Shown here piece by piece: positions 1 to 10,197 of a stretch of DNA of 64,000 bases. How positions within the stretch are numbered: position 1 is the stretch's first letter; each line of letters begins with the position of its first letter. Under the pieces are notes generated by a model, which was not told the origin of the DNA, made no database searches, and saw only the letters and a program-made list of their open reading frames with translations. The DNA comes from Kalmanozyma brasiliensis GHG001 (taxonomy: Eukaryota > Basidiomycota > Ustilaginomycetes > Ustilaginales): positions 310,001 to 374,000 of the forward strand of contig NW_015961955.1 in assembly GCF_000497045.1 (NCBI RefSeq), written 5' to 3'. The translations under genes were made by a program, and so were the position numbers.

Positions 1-1197
1 ACGTATCTTCCGACAAAGGCAACCAGCAAGCAATAGCATAGCAACAACAGCAGCATCAGCAGAATCGATAGTGGCCTACCGACAAAGCGACGGCCGTGCA
101 GAACAAGCAGGTCAGCAGCTCGACGAGGAGGATAGCGATGTGATTGAAGCGGAGGTTGTCGATCAGACAAGGGATTGCCAGGATCGTTCTCAGATCAGTG
201 GAGTTCTGCTTCGATATGACGAGATGGTATGCATGGACGCACAGCATACGACGTTTCGGACGGATCTTCGTGCATCTCGAGCACACCGAGCGAGCATCAT
301 GCACTCAGCCGCATCTCCGACATCGCCTTCTGTGTGAGGCAATTTCAGCATCCTTCCGACACAATTCACAGAACCCAGACTCAGACACAATCGTCCCGCA
401 CCTGCAAAGCGCCTATGTCGTCCCATCTTCGGCTTAGCATTCGTGGTCTGCACATCAGCATGCACCACCGATCAGCGCGCCAGACCGACAGATGGACATC
501 TCTGGCTTCGCTCTGCACTGGCAATCGGAACGACACCATTGTGTGTTTCGTTGCGACGGCTGGTAGCTCATCTGCGATCATATGGCGTACCCTCCAATCC
601 CTGTTCAGCCTCGACAGTCCCACGTTCAACATCCAACCTCAGGCAGCAGCAGCGATATTAGATCTTCAGCAATCGCTCAAGGCCACGCGCTACAGGTCTC
701 ACGGTGGCCTCGAGGGTGCGTCAGAGTCGTGCACCCCTGCCTGGATCGTGTGACAGACGTCTCTCCTCGAATCCATGCAAGCTTGCAACTGGCGCCAAGC
801 AACGTTGTGGCGACTTCCGCAGACCCTGTCTCGGTCCGATCAGGACTCTTGCACACCTTCGCCGTCGACTCATCCGCGCGACTCTACCCAGTCACGATGT
901 TCTGAGGCAGCTTGTCACCTCCAACAGACCGCTCGACCTCGCATCATCCTGCGCAGACGTGCATTTCCGACCGACGGCTTGTCGTGCTTCCATCCTCTGT
1001 CATCGCATGGCGACTGCGCTCGACCTACTTCTCTGCTCGACAACCGCCTCGCCATCCGCCTCGACATCCGCCTTCTCTTCGCTATTGCTGCTGTTGTTGC
1101 TATCTTGCTATCGCAGCTCGTTTTTGCCTCTCTTCTCTTCGCACAACGAAAGCTCATACTGACCCGTCTCCCCTCCTCCGCATCTTGATCGCAACAG
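1..1197. other. No complete gene recognised; probable upstream intron/leader of eL39
   Basis: No open frame here resembles a known protein. Because the terminal exon of eL39 begins at 1198 with an acceptor, this stretch probably holds an intron and 5' region of that gene. I looked for the expected short N-terminal exon (Met-Pro-Ser-His/Gln-Lys-type start) and did not find a convincing one. It may lie before base 1. I saw no box C/D snoRNA signature. Confidence 0.4.
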
Positions 1198-1291
1198 ACC
1201 CATTCCTAACTGGTTCCGCATGAAGGCCGACAACAAGATCCAGTACAACGCCAAGCGCCGTCACTGGCGCCGAACCAAGCTCGGCATCTAA
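1198..1291 (+). CDS. RPL39: 60S ribosomal protein eL39, 3' terminal exon (partial)
   Basis: This exon encodes the C-terminal 31 residues of eL39, a very small and basic protein lining the exit tunnel of the large ribosomal subunit. The translated end, [16 protein letters not shown], is the near-invariant eL39 C-terminus, and the preceding [13 protein letters not shown] fits the family. The exon is preceded by a plausible acceptor (gcaacag, AG at 1196-1197) that splits an Arg codon, with candidate branch sequences (actgac, cttgat) upstream. Whole eL39 is about 51 residues, so some 20 N-terminal residues lie in upstream exon(s) that I could not place. Intron-rich architecture is usual for fungal ribosomal protein genes. 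Confidence 0.85.
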
Positions 1292-1798
1292 GCATCTTCT
1301 CCACATGCTTTGCGGGCTTACACACACTTTCTCGGCATTCACTCTCCTACCCCTTTCCAAAAAAGGGATGGATGAACCTGTACCATGATCACACCACATA
1401 CATCACACACCCAAAATACATAGCTTCGAGGCAATAATGCCCGGAGTTTTGACTCAGATTCTTTGTCTTGCGATTTGGTTTGCGTGCTTGAGGATGAGAG
1501 AGTCTGAATGCTTGGTGGTGACGAAGGATGTTCTTGTCGATGGATGGTCGGAAGCGGACACGAGATGAGGTCCTGCCCGCCCGAGGCTGTGTCGAGTTCC
1601 GTCACACGTCGATACTGCACGGCCGCGAACAATGCATCCTGGAGAGACCTCGACAAGCCCCGCACACACACCATCTCTGACTCGTTCATCGCTTCTCGCA
1701 ACTGACATCGAACAAATGATAAGATTAAACCAAACTAATAGATGCGAAACAAAGATGTCCAAAAGTCCATTCTCTTCCTCATCCTTCCATCCATCCTC
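1292..1798. other. Convergent 3' flank between eL39 and the acetyltransferase gene
   Basis: This is the shared 3' region of the two convergent genes. It holds scattered short open frames with no recognisable protein character. Nothing else is supported. Confidence 0.5.
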
Positions 1799-4700
1799 TC
1801 ACGTCTCCAACGCACCATCGAATCGCTGCAGAACCCAAGCGTCGGTTCCGCCGCGCTTGGTCCTTTCGCTCGAGGCAATCCTTACATCGCCTCTGTAAAA
1901 GCCTCTCTTGACGGCCTTGGCGTCGTCGTGGGGGGCTGCGAAGCCGTGTGCTCTGTACAGCTGCAGAGCGTGCACGTTGGAGGGGTGAACTTCGAGGAAG
2001 GTTCGTGCGAGGAACTTGCCGCGCGCTGGGTGAGGGTTGCGGAGGGAAGCGAGGGATGTGCCTGCTACCAGTGTTGGCAGGGCAGGATCGGGGAGGGGGA
2101 GGTCGACGAACCGTGGGCTCATGCCCCTCACACTGGGCAGGGGACCAGCAGTAGCGATGGATCGCTTGGCACGCATTTTGAGCGCCATCAATCGGGCGCG
2201 CACCATGCATTCGCCATGCAGACTCGCAAGCAACTTGGCACCCAACCCCTGCCCACGCTCCTCCGGCGCCGTCGCCAACGTCAACAGGTGCACATCGACC
2301 AACGAAACCGCTTCCTCCTCCTTCCTCACCGGTGGTGTGGAGAAAAGACTGTCTTCGCTAGCAGCAACCACCATCGACAACTGCGCACTGACGACGCCCA
2401 AAATCGTCTCGCTCTCCACCACCCTCTGCTCCCCACCGAGCGGTCGCGCCGGCGGAATGGAAAGCACCTTCTTGACGGGCGCCACCTCGGTCGGTCCAGG
2501 CAAGTCGTCCAGTGTAAACCGCTTCACCGCGCCTCTTTCCGCAAAGATGTCGGAGAACACGGAAGTGGCAGGCGTATTGTTGATCCGACCCAGTTTGTCA
2601 CGTGGGCTGATCATGGTGGTGTGTGGTGCAACGGGGGCAGTGTGTTTCTCGGTAGGGGTGGTTGAGAACACGCTCAGGGCGCGAGGGGAAGAGGCGCTCG
2701 ACCCGGCGGTCGAGTCGTCGTCATCCGAGGAGGGGCCAATGTGCAGCGATGCCAGACCGGAGGCATCAGGGGTGGACGCAGCGTGGGTGAACGTCGTGGT
2801 GCCGGGTAGAGGCGTGGCTGGTTCCGGAATTGGTTTGGCTACTGCCACTAGGCATACGTGGCGGTCGTCGACGAGGAGGCGGAGGAGGAACGAGGCGGTG
2901 GAGGCGTACGTCTCGCCGTGATCGGGGGCCTGTTAGGGTGGGAAGGGTGAGTTGGTCAGCGGGTGATTTGAGGACGACAGGGATATCGGACACTGGATCG
3001 GGTCACATCGACACAACGAGGAGCCGTCAGATAGCGCAAATGGATAGCGAAGCATCAGCTGCTGCTGCGAGAGGAGGGGCAAGAGAATCCCGAACAGGGA
3101 CCACAAGATTGCCGGATCGAGGACAAGGTTGCACGTGGCACATGTCGACCATGTTGCAACGATCTCCGTGGCCGGCCATCACCACGACGTGCGGGGTAGG
3201 CAAGGTGGGGTGAAGCGTCCTCGGTCATCTTCCAATGGTCAACAGTGTACAAAGCAAGACCGGGCGTGAGCAACGGCGACGTGGAACGACCGGCAACCTC
3301 TTTTGCGCACAGCACAAAAGAGATTGCCGAACACCTTCCCATGCTTCTACACCGGTGACAAAAGTGCGGGGTGTGGCCCAGACACGAATCGAGCTCGCCG
3401 TGATCCACGTCGGCCCATCCCGATGCGCGAAGCCAATCACGCCGGCGAGGACCAAGGAGGACCACGGAGGACCACCAGAGGTGACCTGTCAAAAGCTCGG
3501 CAGGCAGCGAAGGGTCGGACCGCGCTCTCCGATCCTGTGCCAAAAAAATCGCGCAAAATCAAAAACGTGACAGCTGCGGCGGCGAGATCTGGAACCGATA
3601 AGACTTTTTCTTTTCTGCAAAGGCGGGGTCGAAAGACGCCGATGAAGATGGGAAAAAGTCTCGCCGAGAATACGACGAGGTTCTGGCGGGCCGACGTATT
3701 GCGGTCTTTGCTCGGTCAACCTCTCCCCCCCCTCGTGGGCCTGATGAAAAACGTTGGCTCGAGCTGGTCCAGGAGAGCACGAGTCAACGTGCAAAGACAA
3801 AGCTTCGAGTTCGGCTTTAGCGAGCCTGCACGCCAACCTTGTTCGCGGCCTCTGCTCGTCACGTTGACCGATACCGCTTCTATTCTCCTCGTGACTTTGT
3901 CCACCGTTTGTAATGCGCTGTGATGGGCGTATACAAAGATGCGCCGGCGAGAACGGACGGTCCGATGGACTCTGCCTGCACTGGGACGGTGTTCGGTGAT
4001 CTACCTCTCTCTTGCTGATGCATCGAGAGCGGTAGAACCCAACACCGTGCAGCCACATGCCGGTAGATCTTCCCTCCGCCACCTCTTTCTTTTCACTTCT
4101 GTTTTTTCACTTGCCCTTGATTGATAGATGCTTTTTCATGCAGGAGGGGAGCGAGGCGACTGTGCAAGATGGGAGCGGGATCAAGTCATGCCAGTGGCGA
4201 AGCCGCCGAAGAGCGGCCTGGGCACCGGCAGCGCAGGCGAGCAGCCACAAGATACCGTCGACCAGCAGCAGTCTAACTTCCGCCTATCCTGAGGATACGG
4301 GCTGCCCTGCGTCGCCGTCTCGACGGGCGAAGCGTACGACGAAACAGCTAAGGCGGCCAATTGGGTACTTACTCTGTCTGAATCGCCGTGGAAGGCGTGC
4401 AAATCGCGCACCTGTTCGAGATCGCCTCGTCGGAGCGGGCGGATGTCGATGCGTGCGTCCAGGGCCGCAGCTCGCGCGGCTGGGTCAATCGTTTTTGCGC
4501 TCGAGAGATCCGAGATGGGTGGCATCGAGACCTCACTGGCATCGTGCACCTTGACGTCCGCGTAGGACGCCGGTTCGAATTGAAGACCAAAGTCGAGATC
4601 GTGCGGTGTTTCGCCCTCGACGAGGCTGACGGAGGAGGCGTTGGAGACGGGTCGGTGCGCCAAAGGGGGTGCCACGCCGGCGTTGTTGTCCGCAGGCTGG

Positions 4701-5497
4701 AATGGGTATAGTTGTCGCACCACTTCGGAAGCTTCGGGTGCCAGGGCTGCCTCGACTTCCTCGTCGGTGAGCATGTCCTCGTCGTAGGGGACGTAGCTCG
4801 GTCTTCGCTCTTCGATTTCGAGGTTGCGTCGAACGCCCTCAAGACGCGAGGCGAGGTAGGCTGCGTCCGGCGCATGACTCATGAGACGCTCGTCTCGCAG
4901 CGCTTCGAGTTCCTGTTCGACAGCGTGGACTGTCTTGCCCTTCCATCGCCGACCGCCGAACGAGAGGCCATCTGCTTCTTCGTCGCTGCTGCTGTCCATG
5001 ACCGTGTTGGCCGCCGGTGCTCGCGGGCCAGCAGCTCCTGCTTGATGTGTGAATGCCGCGCTGCTCTGATCGCCGACGCCTCGATAGGTGGAGAGCTGCG
5101 CTGCTGGCTTCTTGCCGTACACCGGCATGGGCGCGAACGAGGCGCGAACGTCAAAGTCTGGTGTGTCCGAGCTTGCACGAGAGGAGCTGCCGGCATCGTC
5201 TTCAGACAGACCCGGCGAGCCTACTTGGAATGTAGCACGACGCTTCTTGCGCTGTGGCAGCTTGGCTTGCTGTCCGAGGTAGCCAAAGCCATGCGTGGAC
5301 GCAGCAGGTTGTGCATCGAATCGGATCGGTGAGGGTGGATCCGAAGAGGCGCTTGGCTGGCTCTGCGGTGGAGCAGCTGCTGCCGCTGGGAGCGGGTCGC
5401 TGGAAGGGCGAGGCGGATCAACTTCGGGTGCCATGGTGAGCCATCCTGTGAAGCGAGGACGTGATGGCCCTGCCATCTGCTCCTGAAGCGTCGCCAT
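1799..5497 (-). CDS. NAA50/NAA60-like N-terminal acetyltransferase (GNAT), two exons (5497-4373, 2929-1799)
   Basis: Predicted GNAT-fold acetyltransferase moving acetyl from acetyl-CoA to protein N-termini or lysines. Exon 1 (375 codons) ends with IRPLRRGDLEQVRDLHA, the opening strand and helix of an NAA50-type domain, then a canonical GTAAGT donor. Exon 2 starts after a CTAACAG acceptor and continues with YASTASFLLRLLVDDRHVCL, the acetyl-CoA loop APEERGQGLGAKLL, FLEVHPSNVHALQLYRAHGF and a final KRGFYRG...AWVLQ that parallels the NAA50 end. Both boundaries are phase 0, giving 751 residues. The first 350 residues are low-complexity and the domain carries long Ser/Asp-rich insertions, so the protein is several times longer than ordinary NAA50 (about 170 residues). 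Exon 2 alone has no ATG near its start, which supports the joined model. A small internal exon inside the 1.44 kb intron cannot be excluded. Confidence 0.7.
2930..4372 (-). other. 1.44 kb intron of the NAA50-like gene
   Basis: The stretch is bounded by GTAAGT (on the minus strand, from 4372) and CTAACAG (ending at 2930). Open frames inside on both strands have no recognisable protein features. It is far longer than the other introns in this window (about 70-220 bases). It may hide a small exon, because the first helix region of NAA50 proteins usually carries an LPVxY-type motif that I do not see at the junction. Confidence 0.55.
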
Positions 5498-7110
5498 TTT
5501 GGTAGAAAGCTTGTGAGATGGTTTGCGATGGTCTCGACGGAGTCACTAGCTGGTGGAAGATTGGGACGTCCTTGTATGAGCGAGTGCACTCGTTGGGGTA
5601 GCGGAGAGGAGAGGCTGTGGCGATCTTCACAATGACAACATGGCGGCTATGTTGGAGATCAGTAGCTTCGCTTGCGAGTCTTGGTCGGTAGAGACCAAAG
5701 AATCGATTGAATCCGACGTTGGAACAGCTGCAATCGAGAGATCGTCCGGCGAAGGCGATGGCAGAGGTGCTGATTGGCATGGGAGTATCGCGATCGTCTT
5801 GTGTGAGTCTCTTGCCTGCTCAGCAATCGGTTGTCGTCCGATTGGGTTGCTGCTGGCCAGTTGCAATTGGGAGCCGATGGGATCTTCGACTTGACGTGAT
5901 GCTCCAAGAACTGGAATCGAATGTTGAGCAGGTGTATCTGGAAGGCGCAGTAAGCGTTGTTGAGGATGCAAGTGGTGAAGGATGATGGTGTGGTGGGACA
6001 GTCGGGGATGATGCAGAGGTCCAGTCGAAGGGGAACGCTTATCATCGGTACAACACGAAGCGGTTGACAAAATGCAAGTGAAAGCAAGCGAGCGTGCAAG
6101 TCGCAGCCTTTGCGGCAGCTGCAGCTGCTGGTTTGTGTTTTTCTCAGACGGGACCGGAGAGGGCGGCCCACCAGCCCGGCCGGACGTCGGCAATATTATT
6201 TTTCAGACCAAAATGTGGGAGGGTGGTTGGGCCCTTGATTGCCCCTCGCCTCGGCGTATGGTCGCCTGCATTTTCTCGAAAACGTGTGTGTGTGTGCTTC
6301 TCTGCCGCATTTCTCTGCTTTCACCGCCGAAAAGGATTGCCGAATCCGAAGAAAAATCGACAGGGCTTGTTTGTGGAGTCAGCGCCAGCGTGAAGATCGC
6401 CCTGCAACCGAGCCAGGGCCGCGCGTGTCAGCCTCTTTCTCGCTCAAGGATCGACGAGGCTGACAGATTTCCGACCGAAAGATGCTCCCGTCCCCGTCTG
6501 TCAACATCGCATGTCGGTGTCAATGGTAGGTCAAATCTGTGACAATGCTTGCCCACCATCCTTGTGGGCGGTGAGGTAGTGATTGCGACGGCTGATCCGA
6601 CTATCAGTGACTCGCACTAGCGAAGATGGCGTGCTAAAGTGAAAGCGGACGTGGCGGTCAAAGCTTCGCTCAGGGGTCATCGGACACAGCGGCTTGCTTT
6701 GGTCTTTCAACACCCTTTCAAATTCGTATCTCCAAGCTCGCTATCCCTCGGGTCTAACATCCCGCTTTTCAGCTCCACGAAAAAAAGAGACAAAAGAACT
6801 GCAGCACCTAGGATTCCCGCGTGGTCCCCAACCGCAGTACTGACTAGGCGATACCTTGCTTAACTTCGCAGATCGGACGGGATGCGGTGCTTTCAAGGTT
6901 CTATGGCCGCAGATGTTCAGCACTCGCGGTGGGTGCACTATATACACTTGCAAATTGTTCTGTTGTCAATGTGTTCGGCTGAATGACGACGGCACTGAAA
7001 CACATCGGTCTCGAAATGAAGAGGTATCATGCCCGTGGGGGACCGTGTCATGAAGAGACGAAGCTAAGAATACATCGACGCCGAACGCTGGATGGCACTG
7101 CAAAGAACAG
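5498..7110. other. Intergenic: promoter of NAA50-like gene and 3' flank of the C2H2 gene
   Basis: This is 1.6 kb with no credible coding sequence. It contains the upstream region of the minus-strand acetyltransferase and the 3' flank of the C2H2 factor. Open frames on both strands are short and compositionally biased. No RNA gene recognised. Confidence 0.5.
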
Positions 7111-10100
7111 CTACAACACATGTCCTCCGAAAGCCTTGCCAGGCTGCTGAGAGCCTGCATTGCCTGCGCCAGCTTCCACCGTCCCTTCTCCCCAACTCTG
7201 CCCGCCTTGATCGGATCCGGTCCTCGACCCTGCTTGACTCGACCCAGCATCGGTCGAATTCGACTGGCTCTCGCTGTTGCATCCGCCTGTATCGCTCTTG
7301 TGGTGCCGGTTCAACGCATCGAGACGAGCAAACGTCTTGCCGCACTGCTCGCACGTGTGCGGCTTGATGTTGAGATGCAGGTTCTGATGGCGCTTGCAGT
7401 CGTGCGAGCGTGCGAAACTCTTGTCGCACCCAGGCCAATCGCACTTGTAAGGTCGCTCGTCCGCGTGTGAGCGCAAGTGGCCGCGCAGGTTGTACTGCCG
7501 CGTGAACGTGGATCCACAGCCAGGTATGGGGCAAGCAAAGAGCGCTTCCGACTTTCGCCGCGATGCAGATGCTGCTTGGGTCGCCTGACTCGTCACTACG
7601 GGGACGGGCGGCGCCAGTTGAGAGCTCGTCCCTGAAGCTACGCTCGAGGCCGATGGCGAGTGGACCGCGTTGCTGCTGTCCATGCCCATTCCGCCCATCG
7701 CAGCAAATGCGTCGGTGGAAACGAGGTTGCCTCCTGCATCCAGCAAGAATCCACCTGGCATCTGAGGTAGCGGCGAGGCCGATCCGGTGCTGCTGCTGGA
7801 CGCGTTCGAGCCGAACGAGTAGTGACGGTCGTGGCCGCTGCGATAGGGGTGCACCCTGGCTGATCCCGACATGGTGTGATGGTGAACGCTGACGGCCGAG
7901 TTGTTACTGCTGGAAGAGACCGAGCGACCGGACTGCGGCGGAGCGAGTCCTCCATTGGGAGCAGTGATCTGGGCCAGGAACTGCTCGTCGGGACCTTGAT
8001 ACATTCGGCTCCTCGAAAGATCCTCCGATTGTGCCAGACGGCGATGCCCGCCCGGAGAGCTCTGACGTGCGCTGTTGGATCTTCGCAGCCTTGTCGCGCC
8101 TGTCGCGCCGCTGCTTGGTGCGTTCTGAGCACTGTCCCCAGGGAAGCGCCACTGTGCGTTGAACTCGCCTGGCGCTGGACCAGCAGCTGCGAGCTGCGAC
8201 GAGAAGTCGATGCCTCCCATTGTGTTGCCCTGCCCGTTCAGCTGGAACACAGGTGGCATCATCATCAACTGTTGCTGCTGTGGTTGCTGCTGCTGCAGCT
8301 GCTGTTGCTGCGCGCTCGCGAGAAGCGCGTCGTTGCCGGCATACCCTTGTGACGTGTCGAGACTCAACTGAGCATTGTTGAGAAGCGAAGGATCCATGGT
8401 CGCAAACTGAGGCGGATCCATGTTCAGGCCAGCACCAGCAAAGAGGTTCGGATCGCCCTTGAAGGTGGACCAGTCGAAGTCTGCGCCGTTTGCTTGCGCC
8501 TTTATGGCAGGCTGGCTGGGCACAGCGAAGGACCAATCGAAGGCGGTTCCGGCACCTGCACCGGCATCCTCGGTGTTACCGGCCACCACAGGAGAGCGTG
8601 GGCCAATATCCGAGTTGGCGCGTTTGCGGAACATGGCGAGCGTCGGAGACTCGGTCTTGCCCGTCGACTGGAATCCCATATCTACGTCCAGGCGGAGGAA
8701 TTGACGAATCTTGTCGTAAGAATCCTGACGTTTGGCCTGACTCGACCATTGACCGGCAGCGTGGCTAGGCGACGTGCGTTGCGATTGACCTGCGAGCGTC
8801 GACATCATCTGCGTCGGTTCTGCATTGTAGCCATGCGGAATGATCCGAGCGCCGGCAGATTGCGGACGGAATGCATCCTGGCCCAAAGAGGCCTGCATGG
8901 ATGCAGAGTCCATCGGCGAAGGAGCTGATGAACTGTCAGCAGCTGCATAACTGCTCGGCTCGGTCTTGAATGAGGTCGTCGGAGCAGCAGAAAACCAGTT
9001 GGCGGAGGGATCGAGCTGGCTGGAGGGCGCATCGCCATCGATGGGGATCGTTTGATCCCGGTCGAGCAGTTGCGCGAGAACATCCTGGAAGCCTTGTGCA
9101 CCCGCTGCTCTCGGCGTCGACGGCGAAGGCGCCATCACGTTGATGCTGGGCATGTTGGCATCGGCACTGGAGCCAATCTGAGGGGCGACTGGAGTGAAAT
9201 CCATCGAGGTGTCCGAGACCGAGACGCTGGGAATGCCCAAGGACAGCTTCGGCGCGTTGGCCATTGCCTGCTGGCCCGCCGAGTGGTTGGGTATTGACGA
9301 GTAAGCCGGAGGGGCAAAGCCGTCACTCTGCTGGCCGGAATTGGACCGATCGAAGGCCGGTGAAGATGCATTGTCGGAGCCGTCGTCAAAAGTAGGCGGA
9401 TACGGCGAGTCCTCATCCAGCTTGATCTGACCGATCTGACCTAGGGTCTGCGCAAGGGCAGGGTCCGACGCAAAACCCTGGCCGTACTGTGGCGGACTTG
9501 TGGCGCCTGAGCTTTGGGATCCGACTCGATGATGTGATGGAGCCGGAGACACGCTACCAAGGTTGGGACTCGATTGTGGGCTTGGCTGGATGCTATTGTC
9601 GCGGAATGCGTTGGGCGCGGGAGAGGGCGACGGCGACAGATGGGAGAAGCTGGACGAGGCAAACGAAGTGGAAGCGTTCAGCAAGCCGCTTTGCAAGGGA
9701 GCACTGTAGCCATCAGCCGAAGATGGATCGTAGAACGCTCCGTTTTGCGTCCCGTCTGGTCGGAACTGGGCGCCGGATTGACTATTCGAAGTGGAGTATT
9801 GCATGTCGACGCGGGTGTCGAGCGCCGCGTCGACACCAAGAGCGCCGGCGACGAAGGATTTGGTCTCGTTTCTTCCGTCCGGACCTTGCTTTGAATCGGA
9901 GCGAGTCAAGAGATCGAAAGGGCTGAGCTCGGTGGACAAGACCTTTTCGATTCGCTGCAGGTAGCCAAGGCGACGAGAGAAGAGGCTGGCTTCGTCGTGC
10001 GACTCGATTGCAGCGTATTCGGCGAGAGTCTCGGTGGGAGAGACGAAAGCAGCGGCTTTGCTGTACTCGGGCGGCGAGTCAGCGGTATCGACGACGAAGT

Positions 10101-10197
10101 CGAAGAGAGTCTCCGTATCAGAGCCAGGGGTGAGCGGACTAGGTGGCTGGAACTGAAGGTCCAAGAAGTGACGAGATTGTCGTGTAGAGGAAGACAT
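7111..10197 (-). CDS. C2H2 zinc-finger transcription factor, Crz1/Prz1-like
   Basis: A 1028-residue nuclear DNA-binding protein, taking the ATG at 10197. The open frame extends further upstream but without ATG. Three C2H2 fingers lie near the C-terminus (about residues 885-975): CPIPGCGSTFTRQYNLRGHL, then CDWPGCDKSFARSHDCKRHQ, then CEQCGKTFARLDALNRH. The finger order and the DALNRH third finger resemble calcineurin-responsive Crz1/Prz1 factors, which enter the nucleus when Ca2+/calcineurin dephosphorylates their Ser-rich region. The remaining protein is Ser/Pro/Gln-rich, with poly-Gln around residue 640, as in Crz1 activators. IPSVSVSD is a weak candidate for the calcineurin-docking PxIxIT motif. 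Upstream splice signals (see findings) suggest extra 5' exons. Other C2H2 subfamilies are possible, so no symbol is given. Confidence 0.75.
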   Translation of the reverse strand: MSSSTRQSRHFLDLQFQPPSPLTPGSDTETLFDFVVDTADSPPEYSKAAAFVSPTETLAEYAAIESHDEASLFSRRLGYLQRIEKVLSTELSPFDLLTRSDSKQGPDGRNETKSFVAGALGVDAALDTRVDMQYSTSNSQSGAQFRPDGTQNGAFYDPSSADGYSAPLQSGLLNASTSFASSSFSHLSPSPSPAPNAFRDNSIQPSPQSSPNLGSVSPAPSHHRVGSQSSGATSPPQYGQGFASDPALAQTLGQIGQIKLDEDSPYPPTFDDGSDNASSPAFDRSNSGQQSDGFAPPAYSSIPNHSAGQQAMANAPKLSLGIPSVSVSDTSMDFTPVAPQIGSSADANMPSINVMAPSPSTPRAAGAQGFQDVLAQLLDRDQTIPIDGDAPSSQLDPSANWFSAAPTTSFKTEPSSYAAADSSSAPSPMDSASMQASLGQDAFRPQSAGARIIPHGYNAEPTQMMSTLAGQSQRTSPSHAAGQWSSQAKRQDSYDKIRQFLRLDVDMGFQSTGKTESPTLAMFRKRANSDIGPRSPVVAGNTEDAGAGAGTAFDWSFAVPSQPAIKAQANGADFDWSTFKGDPNLFAGAGLNMDPPQFATMDPSLLNNAQLSLDTSQGYAGNDALLASAQQQQLQQQQPQQQQLMMMPPVFQLNGQGNTMGGIDFSSQLAAAGPAPGEFNAQWRFPGDSAQNAPSSGATGATRLRRSNSARQSSPGGHRRLAQSEDLSRSRMYQGPDEQFLAQITAPNGGLAPPQSGRSVSSSSNNSAVSVHHHTMSGSARVHPYRSGHDRHYSFGSNASSSSTGSASPLPQMPGGFLLDAGGNLVSTDAFAAMGGMGMDSSNAVHSPSASSVASGTSSQLAPPVPVVTSQATQAASASRRKSEALFACPIPGCGSTFTRQYNLRGHLRSHADERPYKCDWPGCDKSFARSHDCKRHQNLHLNIKPHTCEQCGKTFARLDALNRHHKSDTGGCNSESQSNSTDAGSSQAGSRTGSDQGGQSWGEGTVEAGAGNAGSQQPGKAFGGHVL

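Noticed and set aside
3489..4082. 197-residue minus-strand frame
   Set aside because: It has no recognisable protein features and lies inside the proposed NAA50-like intron.
4181..4372. C-terminal 63 residues of the 438-codon frame at 5497-4181
   Set aside because: The frame crosses a canonical GTAAGT donor in the middle of a GNAT domain; the residues after it do not fit the fold and exon 2 does.
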